Part shown: positions 7,132-16,472 of the stretch, in pieces
Position numbering within the stretch: the stretch's first letter is position 1
How the letters are laid out: each line of letters starts with the position of its first letter
Assembly (NCBI RefSeq): GCF_016765655.2
Contig: NZ_CP086106.1
Coordinates: 3,771,001 to 3,835,000 of the forward strand
Direction: 5' to 3'
From: Skermanella mucosa
Lineage (GTDB): Bacteria; Pseudomonadota; Alphaproteobacteria; Azospirillales; Azospirillaceae
DNA: 64,000 bases
Position numbers and translations under genes: made by a program
The notes under the pieces: generated by a model
Databases searched by the model: none
What the model saw: only the letters and a program-made list of their open reading frames with translations
Told to the model about the DNA's origin: nothing

Positions 7132-9315
7132 TTACACGTTCATGTCGCGGGTGAACGGCAGGTTCCGGATGCGCCGTCCCGTGGCGGCGAACACGGCGTT
7201 GGCAACCGCAGGGCCGATCGGCGGCACACCCGGCTCGCCGACACCGGTAGGTGCCGCGGCCGATGGCACGATGTGGACCTCCACGGCCGGCATCTCCTCG
7301 ATGCGGAGCACCCGGTAGTCGTGGAAGTTGGACTGCTCCACCCTGCCCTTGGCCAGCGTCACCTCCCCATACATCACGCCGCCCAGACCGAAGCCGATGC
7401 CCCCTTCCATCTGAGCCCGGATCACGTCGGGATTGATGGCGAGGCCGCAATCCACCGCGCAGACCACCCGGTCCACCTTGACCGAACCGTCCGGCTGCAG
7501 GGTGACTTCGGCCACCTGGGCGACATAGGTCGAGAAGGATTCATGGACCGCGACGCCGCGCGCCTTGCCCTGCGGCAGCGGCGTGCCCCATCCGGCCTTC
7601 TCCGCCGCCAAGTTCAGCACGCCCAGATGACGGGGATGCCTGGCCAGCAGCGCGCGGCGGAACTCGACGGGGTCTTTGCCGGCGGCGCTCGCCAGCTCGT
7701 CGATGAAGACCTCGGTGGAATAGGCCGTGTGGGTGCTGCCGACGGCCCGCCACCACAGAACCGGCACGCCGACCTCCGTCGTGTGCAGGTCCACCAGCAT
7801 GTTGGGGATGTCGTAGGGCAGGTTCGAGGCGCCCTCGACCGAAGTCCCGTCCACGCCGTCCTTGATCAGCACCGGGGCGAAGGGCGTGCCGCCGATGATG
7901 GACTGGCCGACGATCCGGTGCTGCCAGGCGACGGGTTTTCCGCTCGCGTCCAGGCCGGCGGTCAGGGTGTGGTAGTACATGGGCCGGTACCGGCCGCCGC
8001 GGATATCGTCCTCCCGCGTCCAGACCAGCTTGACCGGCGTTCCCCGGTCCAGCGCCTTGGCGACATGGACCGCCTCGACGATGTAGTCCGAGGCGGCGTT
8101 GGCCCGGCGCCCGAAGCTGCCGCCGGCCACCAGCGTGTTGATCCTGACCTGCTCGGGCTTGAGCCCGGCCGCCGCCGCGGCGTTGCCCTGGTCGATGGTC
8201 TGGAACTGATCGCCCGCCCAGATCTCGCAGCCCGACGCATCCAGCCGGACGACGCAGTCAAGCGGCTCCATCGGGGCATGGGCCAGGTAGGGGAACTCGA
8301 AGGAGGCCGTCACCGTCTTCGCGGCGCCCGCGAGCGCCTTGGCGGCATCGCCTTCGACCCGGGCCGGAGCGCCCGGCTTCCCTGCCAGCGCCTTGTACTC
8401 CGCCATCAGTTCGGCCGTGCCGCGGATCTCGGCCCCGGACTCGTCCCACTCGATCGCCAGGGCCTCGCGGCCCTTGCCAGCGGCCCAGAAGTTGGTGGCG
8501 ACCACTGCCACGCCTGAAGGGACCCGCACGACCTTCACCACGCCGGGAATCGCCAGCGCCTTCGCGTCGTCCACGGACTTGACGGTGGCGCCGAACACCG
8601 GCGGGCGGGCGATCACGGCGGTCACCATGCCGGGCAGAACCACGTCCAGCGCGAATTGCGCCGTCCCGTTCGACTTCGACCGGGTATCGACGCGGGGTAC
8701 CGAGGTGCCGATCAGGGTGAAACTGGACGGGTCCTTCAGCGGCATATCGGCCGGTACCGGCAAGCCCGTCGCCTTGGCCGCCAGTTCGCCGAAGGTCGCC
8801 GACCTGCCGGAAGACGCGTGGGAGACGACGCCCTTCTCCACCGTGATCCCCGCGCGGTTCACCTTCCACTCCCGCGCGGCCGCCTCGACCAGCAGGGCCC
8901 GGGCGGTGGCGCCGGCCTTGCGAAGCTGTTCGTAGGAGTTGGCGATGGACGAACTGCCGCCGGTGCCCTGGACCGGGCCGAACGCCAGGTTGTTGTAGAG
9001 CGAGGCATCGGCCGGCGCCCCTTCGACACGGACCTGCGACCAGTCGGCATCGAGTTCCTCGGCGACGAGGGTGGCGAGACCGGTATAGACGCCCTGCCCC
9101 ATCTCCAGATGCTTGGATAGCACGGTGACGGTGTTGTCGGTGCCGATGCGCACGAAAGCGTTGGGAACGAAGCCTCCGCCGGCTGCGGCCGCGGAAGCCA
9201 CCTTCGGTCCGGCACTCCAATGGAAGCCGATGGTCAGGCCGGCCGCCGCGGCGGCGCTGCCCTGGAGAAATCGGCGCCGGCTCGGCTTCGGGTCCATCGC
9301 GAAATTCTTGAGCAT
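7132..9315 (-). CDS. Molybdopterin-binding oxidoreductase large subunit, IorB-like, Tat-exported
   Basis: 727 residues, the usual size of the isoquinoline 1-oxidoreductase beta / aldehyde dehydrogenase subunit of the xanthine oxidase family. It begins with a twin-arginine signal (RRRFLQG at residues 13-19, then an Ala-rich hydrophobic stretch), so it is predicted to fold in the cytoplasm with its cofactor and be exported to the periplasm. Recognisable parts include [20 protein letters not shown], the GGSFGRR loop and the C-terminal [19 protein letters not shown] block with the conserved Glu. It follows the [2Fe-2S] subunit gene with a three-base gap. No cytochrome c electron acceptor is adjacent. 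The substrate (N-heterocycle or aldehyde) is unknown. Confidence 0.88.
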   Translation of the reverse strand: MLKNFAMDPKPSRRRFLQGSAAAAAGLTIGFHWSAGPKVASAAAAGGGFVPNAFVRIGTDNTVTVLSKHLEMGQGVYTGLATLVAEELDADWSQVRVEGAPADASLYNNLAFGPVQGTGGSSSIANSYEQLRKAGATARALLVEAAAREWKVNRAGITVEKGVVSHASSGRSATFGELAAKATGLPVPADMPLKDPSSFTLIGTSVPRVDTRSKSNGTAQFALDVVLPGMVTAVIARPPVFGATVKSVDDAKALAIPGVVKVVRVPSGVAVVATNFWAAGKGREALAIEWDESGAEIRGTAELMAEYKALAGKPGAPARVEGDAAKALAGAAKTVTASFEFPYLAHAPMEPLDCVVRLDASGCEIWAGDQFQTIDQGNAAAAAGLKPEQVRINTLVAGGSFGRRANAASDYIVEAVHVAKALDRGTPVKLVWTREDDIRGGRYRPMYYHTLTAGLDASGKPVAWQHRIVGQSIIGGTPFAPVLIKDGVDGTSVEGASNLPYDIPNMLVDLHTTEVGVPVLWWRAVGSTHTAYSTEVFIDELASAAGKDPVEFRRALLARHPRHLGVLNLAAEKAGWGTPLPQGKARGVAVHESFSTYVAQVAEVTLQPDGSVKVDRVVCAVDCGLAINPDVIRAQMEGGIGFGLGGVMYGEVTLAKGRVEQSNFHDYRVLRIEEMPAVEVHIVPSAAAPTGVGEPGVPPIGPAVANAVFAATGRRIRNLPFTRDMNV

Positions 9316-9318
9316 GGA

Positions 9319-9780
9319 TCAGCCCTCCATCATGCCGGAAGCGTCATGGATCGCGGCGCGGATGCGCACATAGGTCGCGCAGCGACAGACATTGCCGCTC
9401 ATCGCCGCGTTGATGTCGTCGTCGCTCGGCTTGGGCGTCTGCTCCAGCAGGGCCACCGCCGACATGATCTGGCCGGACTGGCAATAGCCGCATTGCGGCA
9501 CCTCGACCCGTTCCCAGGCGGCCTGGACGGCCGTCGCCGCCTTGCCCGAAATGCCTTCGATGGTGGTGACCGACTGGCCGCCGACATCGCCGACCGCCAT
9601 GGAGCATGACCGGGTCGGCTGGCCTTCAACATGCACCGTGCAGGCGCCGCACTGGGCCATGCCGCAGCCGAACTTGGTTCCCGTAAGTCCGGCGAATTCC
9701 CGGATCGCCCACAGCAGCGGCATCTCCGGATCGACGTCCAAGGTGACCGGCTTGCCATTCAAAGTAAACGAAACCGCCAT
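9319..9780 (-). CDS. [2Fe-2S] subunit of molybdenum hydroxylase, IorA-like
   Basis: 153 residues. The first cluster uses the plant-ferredoxin cysteines in CGMAQCGACTVHVEGQ and the nearby SC. The second uses CGYCQSGQIM and CRCATY. This is the small subunit that carries electrons from the molybdenum site in the IorB partner encoded immediately downstream. I start at the ATG giving MAVSFTLNGKPV because a GGGAGAG ribosome site precedes it; the frame stays open eleven codons further up. Together with the large subunit it forms a two-subunit periplasmic hydroxylase. Confidence 0.9.
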   Translation of the reverse strand: MAVSFTLNGKPVTLDVDPEMPLLWAIREFAGLTGTKFGCGMAQCGACTVHVEGQPTRSCSMAVGDVGGQSVTTIEGISGKAATAVQAAWERVEVPQCGYCQSGQIMSAVALLEQTPKPSDDDINAAMSGNVCRCATYVRIRAAIHDASGMMEG

Positions 9781-9896
9781 CACTCTCTCCCTGAACCGCG
9801 TTTCGTGCGACACACTTCACGAATCGATGCGTGCCCGGCAGTGCGCACCGTCACAAGACTAAGGGATTGTCATGACGTTTGGGTGACGGTTCCGCC

Positions 9897-11222
9897 TCAC
9901 TCCCCGGCGCGGCGGCGGCTGTGGCTGAAGCTGAGGAAATCCGCGCTTTCGTGGGGCGGGCACAGCAGGTCCTTGATCGGAATGTTCAGCAGGTCCTTCT
10001 CCGCCTCGTCCGCCGCCTCCAGCAGCTTGGCGCACCGCTCCTGCCAGGGCGCGTCCAGGGCACCGACGCCGCGGACCGTTCCTCGCAGACCGATGCCCAA
10101 CCCCTTCAGCAGGTCGTGCAGGGTCGATGAGCTGAGGTCGCGGGTGGTCACCCAGGCGCCCTGGCTGGTCCGGGCTACCCAGTGGCTCTGCCTGAGCTGC
10201 TCGAGCATGCCGTCGATCACGGCGCCGCCGACCGGCACCCGGCCGATCAGGGTGCGGCGACGCATGCCGACCCCCAGATGGCTGGCGCGCAGCAGTTCGG
10301 CCAGCACGGCCAGAGCGACCGCGACCCGCTGCGCCGGCAGCAGCCCCTCGGGACCGATCTTGGTGATCTTCCCGGCCCGCCATTCCGGCAGCGCCGCCGC
10401 GACCTCCGCGCCGATCAGAACGGTGGACCAGGCGATGTAGAGCCAGAGCAGGAAGATCGGAATGCTCGACAGGGCGCCGTAGATGGTGCGGTAGGCCGGG
10501 AACTGGGTGATGTACCAGCCGAACAGGCCCTTGGAGACTTCCAGCAGGACCGCCGCGATGAAGGCGCCCAGGACGGCGTCCTGCCAGCGCACCGCGCGGT
10601 TGGGGATCAGCAGGTAGATCAGCGTGAACCCGATCCATTCGAACAGTCCCGGCAGCATCAGCCGCCAGGTCCGGATGATCTCCGCCTCGGTGTTGAACCG
10701 GAAGGTCGCCAGCAGGTAGCTGGAGAAAGACAGGCTGGCGCCGAACAGCAGCGGGGTCAGCGTCAGGATCGCCCAGAAGGCCAGCAGGCGGGTGATCAGC
10801 GAGCGCGGCTCCGAAACCCGCCAGATCGCGCTGAAGGAGCCCTCGATCGTCCAGAACAGCATCACGGACGTGATCGCCAGGCCGACGATGCCGAAGGCGG
10901 TGAGTTGTCCGGCATTGCCCGCGAACTGGATGATCGTATCCTGGATGGCGTCGCCGACTTCCGGCACCAGGTTGCGCAGGATCAGGCTCTGCGCCTGCTG
11001 CTGAAGCATCTCGTAAGCCGGAAAGGCCCGGAAGATCGCGAAGCCGATGGTCATCAGCGGCACGACGGCCAGCAGCGACGTATAGGTCAGCGCCGCCGAG
11101 GTGGTCAGGCAGTCGTCCTCGAAATAGCGCTTGAACAGATACTGCATGAAGCTGGCGAAGTCGCGCAGCCTTACCGGCAACGCCTTGACCTTTTCCGAGG
11201 TCCGGCCGAGTTGGAACTGCAT
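9897..11222 (-). CDS. YihY/BrkB-family inner-membrane protein
   Basis: 441 residues with MQFQLGRTSEKVKALPVR as the likely start; an upstream in-frame start would add 21 residues of low similarity. The family signature is present: FEDDCLTTSAALTYTSLLAVVPL near the N-terminus, several long hydrophobic helices, IYLLIPN and GALSSIPIFLLWLYIAWSTVLIGAE. The C-terminal third is soluble and winged-helix-like (LRASHLGVGMRRRTL). The family was once labelled RNase BN, which is now known to be wrong; its function is unclear (possible transporter). It is divergent from fabI. Confidence 0.88.
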   Translation of the reverse strand: MQFQLGRTSEKVKALPVRLRDFASFMQYLFKRYFEDDCLTTSAALTYTSLLAVVPLMTIGFAIFRAFPAYEMLQQQAQSLILRNLVPEVGDAIQDTIIQFAGNAGQLTAFGIVGLAITSVMLFWTIEGSFSAIWRVSEPRSLITRLLAFWAILTLTPLLFGASLSFSSYLLATFRFNTEAEIIRTWRLMLPGLFEWIGFTLIYLLIPNRAVRWQDAVLGAFIAAVLLEVSKGLFGWYITQFPAYRTIYGALSSIPIFLLWLYIAWSTVLIGAEVAAALPEWRAGKITKIGPEGLLPAQRVAVALAVLAELLRASHLGVGMRRRTLIGRVPVGGAVIDGMLEQLRQSHWVARTSQGAWVTTRDLSSSTLHDLLKGLGIGLRGTVRGVGALDAPWQERCAKLLEAADEAEKDLLNIPIKDLLCPPHESADFLSFSHSRRRAGE

Positions 11223-11318
11223 CACCGACGCTCCCGCAGCCGGCGGAACGGGGGCGGGACGGCTGCCGTCATGTGCGGAGCGCATTTTCCGTCCGGTCCG
11301 CCCGGGCCCATCCCACCT

Positions 11319-11346
11319 TTGACCGGCATTTTCTTTGGTGTACGAT
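11319..11346 (+). promoter_or_regulatory. Sigma-70-type promoter for fabI-aroC
   Basis: TTGACC at 11319-11324, 16-base spacer, TACGAT at 11341-11346. It lies about 45 bases before the fabI ATG in the space between divergent genes. Confidence 0.45.
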
Positions 11347-11389
11347 GCCGCCCGCTCTCAAGCGCCGACAGCAAAAACACGAGGCCTCG

Positions 11390-12244
11390 ATGTCTACTTC
11401 CTCCCAACTCATGGCCGGCAAGCGTGGCCTGGTCATGGGCGTGGCCAACGAACGGTCGATCGCCTGGGGTATCGCCAGCGCGCTCGCCGCGCACGGCGCC
11501 GAACTCGCGTTCACCTATCAGGGTGACGCCCTGGGCAAGCGCGTCAAGCCTCTGGCCGAATCGGTAAAGTCCCCGATCGTGGTGCCGTGCGACGTGACCG
11601 ACGAAGCGAGCCTCGACGCCACCTTCAAGGCCATTCAGGACCAGTGGGGCAAGCTCGACTTTCTGGTTCATGCGATCGCCTTCTCGGATAAGAACGAACT
11701 GGACGGCAAGTATCTCAACACCTCGCGCTCCAACTTCGCGCGTACGATGGATATTTCCTGTTATTCGTTCACCGCGTGCTGCCAGCGCGCCGTTCCCCTG
11801 ATGACCGACGGCGGCAGCCTGCTGACCCTGTCCTACTACGGGGCCGAACGGGTCATGCCGCACTACAATGTCATGGGCGTGGCCAAGGCGGCGCTGGAAG
11901 CGAGCGTACGGTATCTCGCCGTCGATCTAGGCGGCCACAACATTCGTGTCAACGCGATCTCCGCCGGACCGATCAAGACCCTGGCGGCCAGCGGCATCGG
12001 CGATTTCCGCTATATCCTGAAGTGGAACGAGCTGAACGCCCCGCTGAAGCGCAACGTCACCATCTCGGAAGTGGGCGGCTCGGCGCTCTACCTGCTGAGC
12101 GACCTTGGATCCGGCGTCACCGGCGAAGTCCATCACGTGGATGCGGGCTACCATACGGTGGGCATGGTCGCCGTCGACTCGGCGGCGGAGACGGCGCAGC
12201 TCCTCCAGGGCCTGACGGGAACCTCCGCCACGGCCAAGGGCTGA
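11390..12244 (+). CDS. fabI: Enoyl-[acyl-carrier-protein] reductase (NADH)
   Basis: 284 residues, typical for FabI. It reduces trans-2-enoyl-ACP in the last step of each type II fatty-acid elongation cycle. The atypical SDR nucleotide site is [16 protein letters not shown] at residues 14-29. The catalytic Tyr and Lys are in [12 protein letters not shown], and the substrate-loop segment [19 protein letters not shown] is intact. The start [13 protein letters not shown] is chosen over a longer open frame because family similarity begins there. It is followed by aroC four bases downstream, giving a fabI-aroC operon. Confidence 0.95.
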   Translation: MSTSSQLMAGKRGLVMGVANERSIAWGIASALAAHGAELAFTYQGDALGKRVKPLAESVKSPIVVPCDVTDEASLDATFKAIQDQWGKLDFLVHAIAFSDKNELDGKYLNTSRSNFARTMDISCYSFTACCQRAVPLMTDGGSLLTLSYYGAERVMPHYNVMGVAKAALEASVRYLAVDLGGHNIRVNAISAGPIKTLAASGIGDFRYILKWNELNAPLKRNVTISEVGGSALYLLSDLGSGVTGEVHHVDAGYHTVGMVAVDSAAETAQLLQGLTGTSATAKG

Positions 12245-12248
12245 GACG

Positions 12249-13325
12249 ATGGCGGGAAACAGCTTCGGCACGGCTTTCCGGTTCACCACCTGGGGCGAGA
12301 GCCACGGGATCGCCATCGGGGCCGTCGTGGACGGGGTGCCGCCGAGGCTGCCCCTCGGCGAGGCCGACATCCAGCATTTCCTGGACCGGCGCAAGCCGGG
12401 ACAAAGCCGGTTCACCACGCAGCGGCGAGAGCCTGACACGGTACGCATCCTGTCCGGCGTGTTCGAGGGATTGACCACCGGCACGCCCGTGTCGCTGATG
12501 ATCGAGAACCAGGACCAGCGGTCCAAGGACTACGGCGACATCGCCCGCAAGTTCCGGCCCGGCCATGCCGACTACACGTACCAGGAAAAGTACGGCATCC
12601 GCGACTATCGCGGCGGCGGCCGGTCGTCGGCGCGGGAGACGGCCTGCCGCGTCGCCGCCGGGGCCATCGCGCGCAAGGCGCTGGGCGACGGCGTCACGAT
12701 CCGGGGGGCGCTGGTCCAGGTCGGCCCGCACCGGATCGACCGCGAGCGCTGGGATTGGAGCCAGGTGGACGCCAACCCGTTCTTCTGCCCCGATGCCGAA
12801 GCGGCGGCCCGGTGGGAGACTTACCTGGACGAGGTCCGAAAGAGCGGATCCAGCGTCGGAGCGGTCATCGAGGTCGTCGCGTCCGGCGTGCCGGCCGGCT
12901 GGGGCGACCCGCTGTACGACAAGCTGGACAGCGATCTCGCCCGCGCCATGATGACCATCAACGCGGTCAAGGGGGTCGAGATCGGCGACGGTTTCGGTGC
13001 CGCCGAACTGTCCGGGGAGGCAAATGCCGACGAGATGCGCCGCAAGCCGGACGGCTCGGTCCAGTTCCTGTCCAATCATGCGGGCGGCATCCTGGGCGGC
13101 ATCTCGACCGGGCAGGACGTCGTCGTGCGTTTCGCCGTCAAGCCGACCAGTTCTATCCTGACGCCCCGGAGGACGATCGACCTGGATGGCAATGAGACCG
13201 AGATCCTGACCAAGGGACGGCACGACCCTTGCGTCGGCATAAGGGCTGTGCCCGTCGGCGAGGCGATGATGGCCTGCGTCCTGGCCGACCACATGATGCG
13301 TCACCGCGCACAGTGCGGGGGGTGA
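12249..13325 (+). CDS. aroC: Chorismate synthase
   Basis: 358 residues, full length. It converts 5-enolpyruvylshikimate 3-phosphate to chorismate with reduced FMN, the last shikimate step. Signatures: [21 protein letters not shown] near the N-terminus, the [10 protein letters not shown] motif near residue 125, and [19 protein letters not shown] near residue 285. It is four bases after fabI and is followed by a terminator hairpin. Confidence 0.96.
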   Translation: MAGNSFGTAFRFTTWGESHGIAIGAVVDGVPPRLPLGEADIQHFLDRRKPGQSRFTTQRREPDTVRILSGVFEGLTTGTPVSLMIENQDQRSKDYGDIARKFRPGHADYTYQEKYGIRDYRGGGRSSARETACRVAAGAIARKALGDGVTIRGALVQVGPHRIDRERWDWSQVDANPFFCPDAEAAARWETYLDEVRKSGSSVGAVIEVVASGVPAGWGDPLYDKLDSDLARAMMTINAVKGVEIGDGFGAAELSGEANADEMRRKPDGSVQFLSNHAGGILGGISTGQDVVVRFAVKPTSSILTPRRTIDLDGNETEILTKGRHDPCVGIRAVPVGEAMMACVLADHMMRHRAQCGG

Positions 13326-13331
13326 ACGGAC

Positions 13332-13368
13332 GAACCGGGAACGGTGCCCGGTTCACGGCATTCTTTTC
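13332..13368 (+). terminator. Intrinsic terminator after aroC
   Basis: GAACCGGG, a 7-base loop and CCCGGTTC, followed within a few bases by the T-rich TTCTTTTC. It begins 6 bases past the aroC stop. Confidence 0.6.
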
Positions 13369-13433
13369 AAGTTCGCATTGTGCCGATTCGATCCTCCGCT
13401 TGTTTCAGTCTGATGTGAACAGAACTGTTCAGG

Positions 13434-15173
13434 ATGGTGATGCGCAACATGCCTGCCGAGACGGAAATCGAGACCGGGACGGGCGATCGCGCGAAGGAAC
13501 TGGAGGATGTGAATCTAAACCATTTCCTTCAGGCCTTTTTCGACCAGGTTCCGGCAATCCTCTATATCAAGGATGAAGCCGGGCGCTACGTGAAGATCAA
13601 TCCGCACTGCGAGCAGATCTTCCACGTCAGTGACGCGGACGCGCGGGGGCAGACGGACGATAAGTTCTTTCCGCCGGAAATATGCGCGCAGTTCAAAGCC
13701 AATGACCGCATCATTCTCGAAAGCGGCGAACCGCAGACCTTCGAGGAGACTGCGGTCATCGGTGACGAGGTCCACACGTATCTCGCCCGCAAATTCCGCG
13801 TGAGCGATGAACGAAACGGCAAGCATTACGTCTGCGGAATATCGACCGACGTCACGTCGCTGAAGAACTCGGAGAACAAGCTCGCCGCCGCCACCGCGGA
13901 GGCGGAGCGCGCCAGCCGGGCCAAGTCGCAGTTCCTGGCCGCGATCAGCCACGACATGCGCCAGCCGATCCAGGCGGCGTCGCTGTTCCTGGGCGTGCTG
14001 GACGGCCGGATCACGGACCCGAAGGCACGCGAGGTACTGGAGCGGGTGCGGTCTTCGATCAACGCCGTCCACGGCATGCTGGGAGACCTGCTCGACCTGT
14101 CGCGCCTTGACGCGGAACTCATCGAACCGACGCCCAGGCCCGTCCCGATCGGCGAGATCCTGTCGCGCCTGCACGCCGAGTTCGCGCCGCAGGCGGATCT
14201 GAAGGGCATCACCCTGCGGACCGTGAGGTGCGCCACCAACGTCTCCACCGACCCGGACCTTCTGATCCGCATCCTTCGCAACCTGCTGGCCAACGCCGTC
14301 GCACATACCGCATCGGGCCGCATCTTGCTCGGCTGCCGCCGCAGCGGCGAAGCACTGCGGGTGGAGATCGCGGATACCGGCGCCGGCATCCCCGAGGGGC
14401 AGCGTCACAGGATTTTCGAAGAATTCTACCAGATCGGCAACTCGGAGCGGGACCGTAGCCGTGGGTTCGGGCTCGGCCTCGCGATCGTCAGTCGGATCGC
14501 CAGGATGCTGGGCCACCCCGTGGCCCTGCGTTCCGCCGTCGGCAAGGGGTCGGTCTTTTCGGTGACGATCCCCATCGCGGCGCCCGTGCCCTTATCGGGT
14601 CCGGAGCTCCGATCCCGCGATGGTGCGGACGAAGGAAGCATCGCCTGCCGTCCCGTGCTCCTGATCGAGGACGATCCCGCCGTCATGGGTGCCTTGGAAA
14701 TGCTCCTCGAGGAATGGGGGCTGCCGGTCGTGACCGCCCAGACAATCGAGGAACTGGCCGACAGCCTCGGCCGGCTGGAAACGGCGCCTGCGTTGATCAT
14801 CGCCGACTACCGCCTGCCGGGCGGCAGCACGGGCGCAGACGCCGTGGCTTTGGCGCGCTCCCATGTGTCGCCGGACCTGCCGGCCATCATCATGACGGGC
14901 GACACCGCGCCGGAGCGGCTGCGTGAGGCCCGCGCCAACGGAAGCCATCTGCTGCACAAGCCCGTCCAGGCCGATCAGCTCCGCCATGCGGTCGGGACGA
15001 TCCTGGGACGGCAAGGCGCCTCGGAGAGTCCGCTAGAGGCCGAGGGCCGGGAACAGGGCTTCGCCCGCCTGGACAACGCCGGCCAGGATCGCCGCGGAAA
15101 CGAACACCGTCGCGACGCTCAGGCCGAACCCGGCCATCAGCATCACGCCGTCGCGCTCGGCAAGCCCCAGTGA
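13434..15173 (+). CDS. PAS-domain hybrid histidine kinase / response regulator
   Basis: 579 residues, no membrane segment. PAS (about residues 25-145, FDQVPAILYIKDEAGRYVKIN); HisKA with His173 in AISHDMRQPIQAASLFL, the MRQP subtype common in hybrid kinases; HATPase with LRNLLANAVAHT, ADTGAGIP and GFGLGLAIV; and a C-terminal receiver with LLIEDD, phosphoacceptor Asp458 in IIADYRLPGG, Thr in IIMTGD and Lys in LLHKPVQ. The receiver ends near residue 532, but the frame runs another 47 residues, antisense to the end of exoD. That tail is Gln/Arg/His-rich and does not look like a domain. The phosphotransfer partner is unknown. Confidence 0.87.
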   Translation: MVMRNMPAETEIETGTGDRAKELEDVNLNHFLQAFFDQVPAILYIKDEAGRYVKINPHCEQIFHVSDADARGQTDDKFFPPEICAQFKANDRIILESGEPQTFEETAVIGDEVHTYLARKFRVSDERNGKHYVCGISTDVTSLKNSENKLAAATAEAERASRAKSQFLAAISHDMRQPIQAASLFLGVLDGRITDPKAREVLERVRSSINAVHGMLGDLLDLSRLDAELIEPTPRPVPIGEILSRLHAEFAPQADLKGITLRTVRCATNVSTDPDLLIRILRNLLANAVAHTASGRILLGCRRSGEALRVEIADTGAGIPEGQRHRIFEEFYQIGNSERDRSRGFGLGLAIVSRIARMLGHPVALRSAVGKGSVFSVTIPIAAPVPLSGPELRSRDGADEGSIACRPVLLIEDDPAVMGALEMLLEEWGLPVVTAQTIEELADSLGRLETAPALIIADYRLPGGSTGADAVALARSHVSPDLPAIIMTGDTAPERLREARANGSHLLHKPVQADQLRHAVGTILGRQGASESPLEAEGREQGFARLDNAGQDRRGNEHRRDAQAEPGHQHHAVALGKPQ

Positions 15174-15671
15174 GATCACGCACAGCGCGATCGCCGGGAA
15201 CCAGCCCAGCAGCGGAATGGGCGTCATCAGGACGACGCACAGGGCCACGCACAGCGTACCGATCAGACGTTCGCCGAGAGGCGAGGTCAGCCACGGCATG
15301 CGCGGCCTGAGCACCCCTTCGAGCCGCCGCATCAGCGGGATGAGCTTGTCGAGCATGCGCGCCGCCTGATCCCGCTTGATGCTGCCCCTGAGCAGCCCGC
15401 GCGGCAGCCAGACCGACTGCCGCCCGATCATCAGCTGGACTGAGAGCAGCACCAGCGGAAGGTCGAACACGATCGCCATTCCGATCGGGAGCGGCAGCAG
15501 CGTCGGCAAGGCCATCGCCAGCATGAATCCACCGAACGCGCGGTGACGCAGGGCGTCCACGAGGTCGGCGAGGCTGACGCGGTCGACCGGAAGGTTCTCC
15601 CGGAACTCGGTCAGGAGATCGGTGATGCGTCGTGTGTCGCAGGCCGTTTCAGCATCGATAACGGCAGTCAT
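15033..15671 (-). CDS. ExoD-family exopolysaccharide synthesis protein
   Basis: 212 residues. It matches ExoD (Sinorhizobium): LADLVDALRHRAFGGFMLAMALPTLLPLPIGM, VQLMIGRQSVWLP, LGWFPAIALCVISLGLAERDG, with several hydrophobic helices, so it is an inner-membrane protein. ExoD affects exopolysaccharide production and alkaline tolerance in rhizobia, but its activity is unknown. Its last 47 codons are antisense to the tail of the hybrid kinase. Confidence 0.85.
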   Translation of the reverse strand: MTAVIDAETACDTRRITDLLTEFRENLPVDRVSLADLVDALRHRAFGGFMLAMALPTLLPLPIGMAIVFDLPLVLLSVQLMIGRQSVWLPRGLLRGSIKRDQAARMLDKLIPLMRRLEGVLRPRMPWLTSPLGERLIGTLCVALCVVLMTPIPLLGWFPAIALCVISLGLAERDGVMLMAGFGLSVATVFVSAAILAGVVQAGEALFPALGL

Positions 15672-15848
15672 GGGAAAGCAACCATCAACAAAAGGGAGCT
15701 CGCAGGCTGGAGCGTGGATGACGTACGGCTCGGATGCCGCCCGACGCCGTACCGGACTTGAATCCGTACCGCCTACATAGGACAGTGTACGGGCCGCACA
15801 ATAGACGGGTCAAAGCAGATCCGCCATTACCCAGGAGGAAACACAGAG

Positions 15849-16421
15849 ATGCCACAGCCGGATCACGCGATGGCCTTGCCCGTACCCGAAGCGGACACCC
15901 TGGACGACGATCTGAAGGCGTACTTCGCCAAGTGCGAGGACAAGCTCGGATTGGTGCCGAACGTGCTGCGGGCCTACAGCGCGCGGCCGGAAAAGCTGCG
16001 TACATTCATCAAGCTTTACAACGAGTTGATGCTGGGCGGCAGCGGGCTGGACAAGCTGGAGCGCGAAATGATCGCGGTCGTCGTGTCCTCCGCGAACCGT
16101 TGCTACTATTGCCTGGCCGCCCACGGGCAGGCGGTACGCAGGCTGTCGGGCGACCCCCAGCTGGGTGAGATGCTGGTGATGAATTATCGGGTGGCGCCGC
16201 TGCCGCCGCGCCACCGCGCCATGCTGGATTTCGCCTGGAAGCTGACCGTGACGCCCCATCTGATGGGCGAGGAGGACCGGCAGGCGTTGCGCGACGCCGG
16301 CTTCGCCGAGGCCGATATCTTCGACATCGCCGACGTCGCCGGCTTCTACAACATGTCCAACCGGGTCGCATCGGCAGTTGATATGATGCCCAACCCCGAG
16401 TACCACGGGATGGACCGGTAA
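15849..16421 (+). CDS. Peroxidase-related protein, carboxymuconolactone decarboxylase/AhpD fold
   Basis: 190 residues. The redox motif CYYC with a nearby His (NRCYYCLAAHGQAVR, around residues 81-95) is the AhpD-like E-x-C-x2-C-x3-H signature; here the residues before CYYC are SSANR. The length and the EDKLGLVPNVLRAYS opening fit the uncharacterised peroxidase-related family (TIGR01926 type). An AGGAGG ribosome site precedes the ATG by 10 bases. It likely acts in peroxide or thiol redox defence in the cytoplasm; the substrate is unknown. Confidence 0.85.
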   Translation: MPQPDHAMALPVPEADTLDDDLKAYFAKCEDKLGLVPNVLRAYSARPEKLRTFIKLYNELMLGGSGLDKLEREMIAVVVSSANRCYYCLAAHGQAVRRLSGDPQLGEMLVMNYRVAPLPPRHRAMLDFAWKLTVTPHLMGEEDRQALRDAGFAEADIFDIADVAGFYNMSNRVASAVDMMPNPEYHGMDR

Positions 16422-16472
16422 GCCGTCCAGCGATCGGGCAGCAGCAGGCATGGGGTCAACTCGGGAGACACG

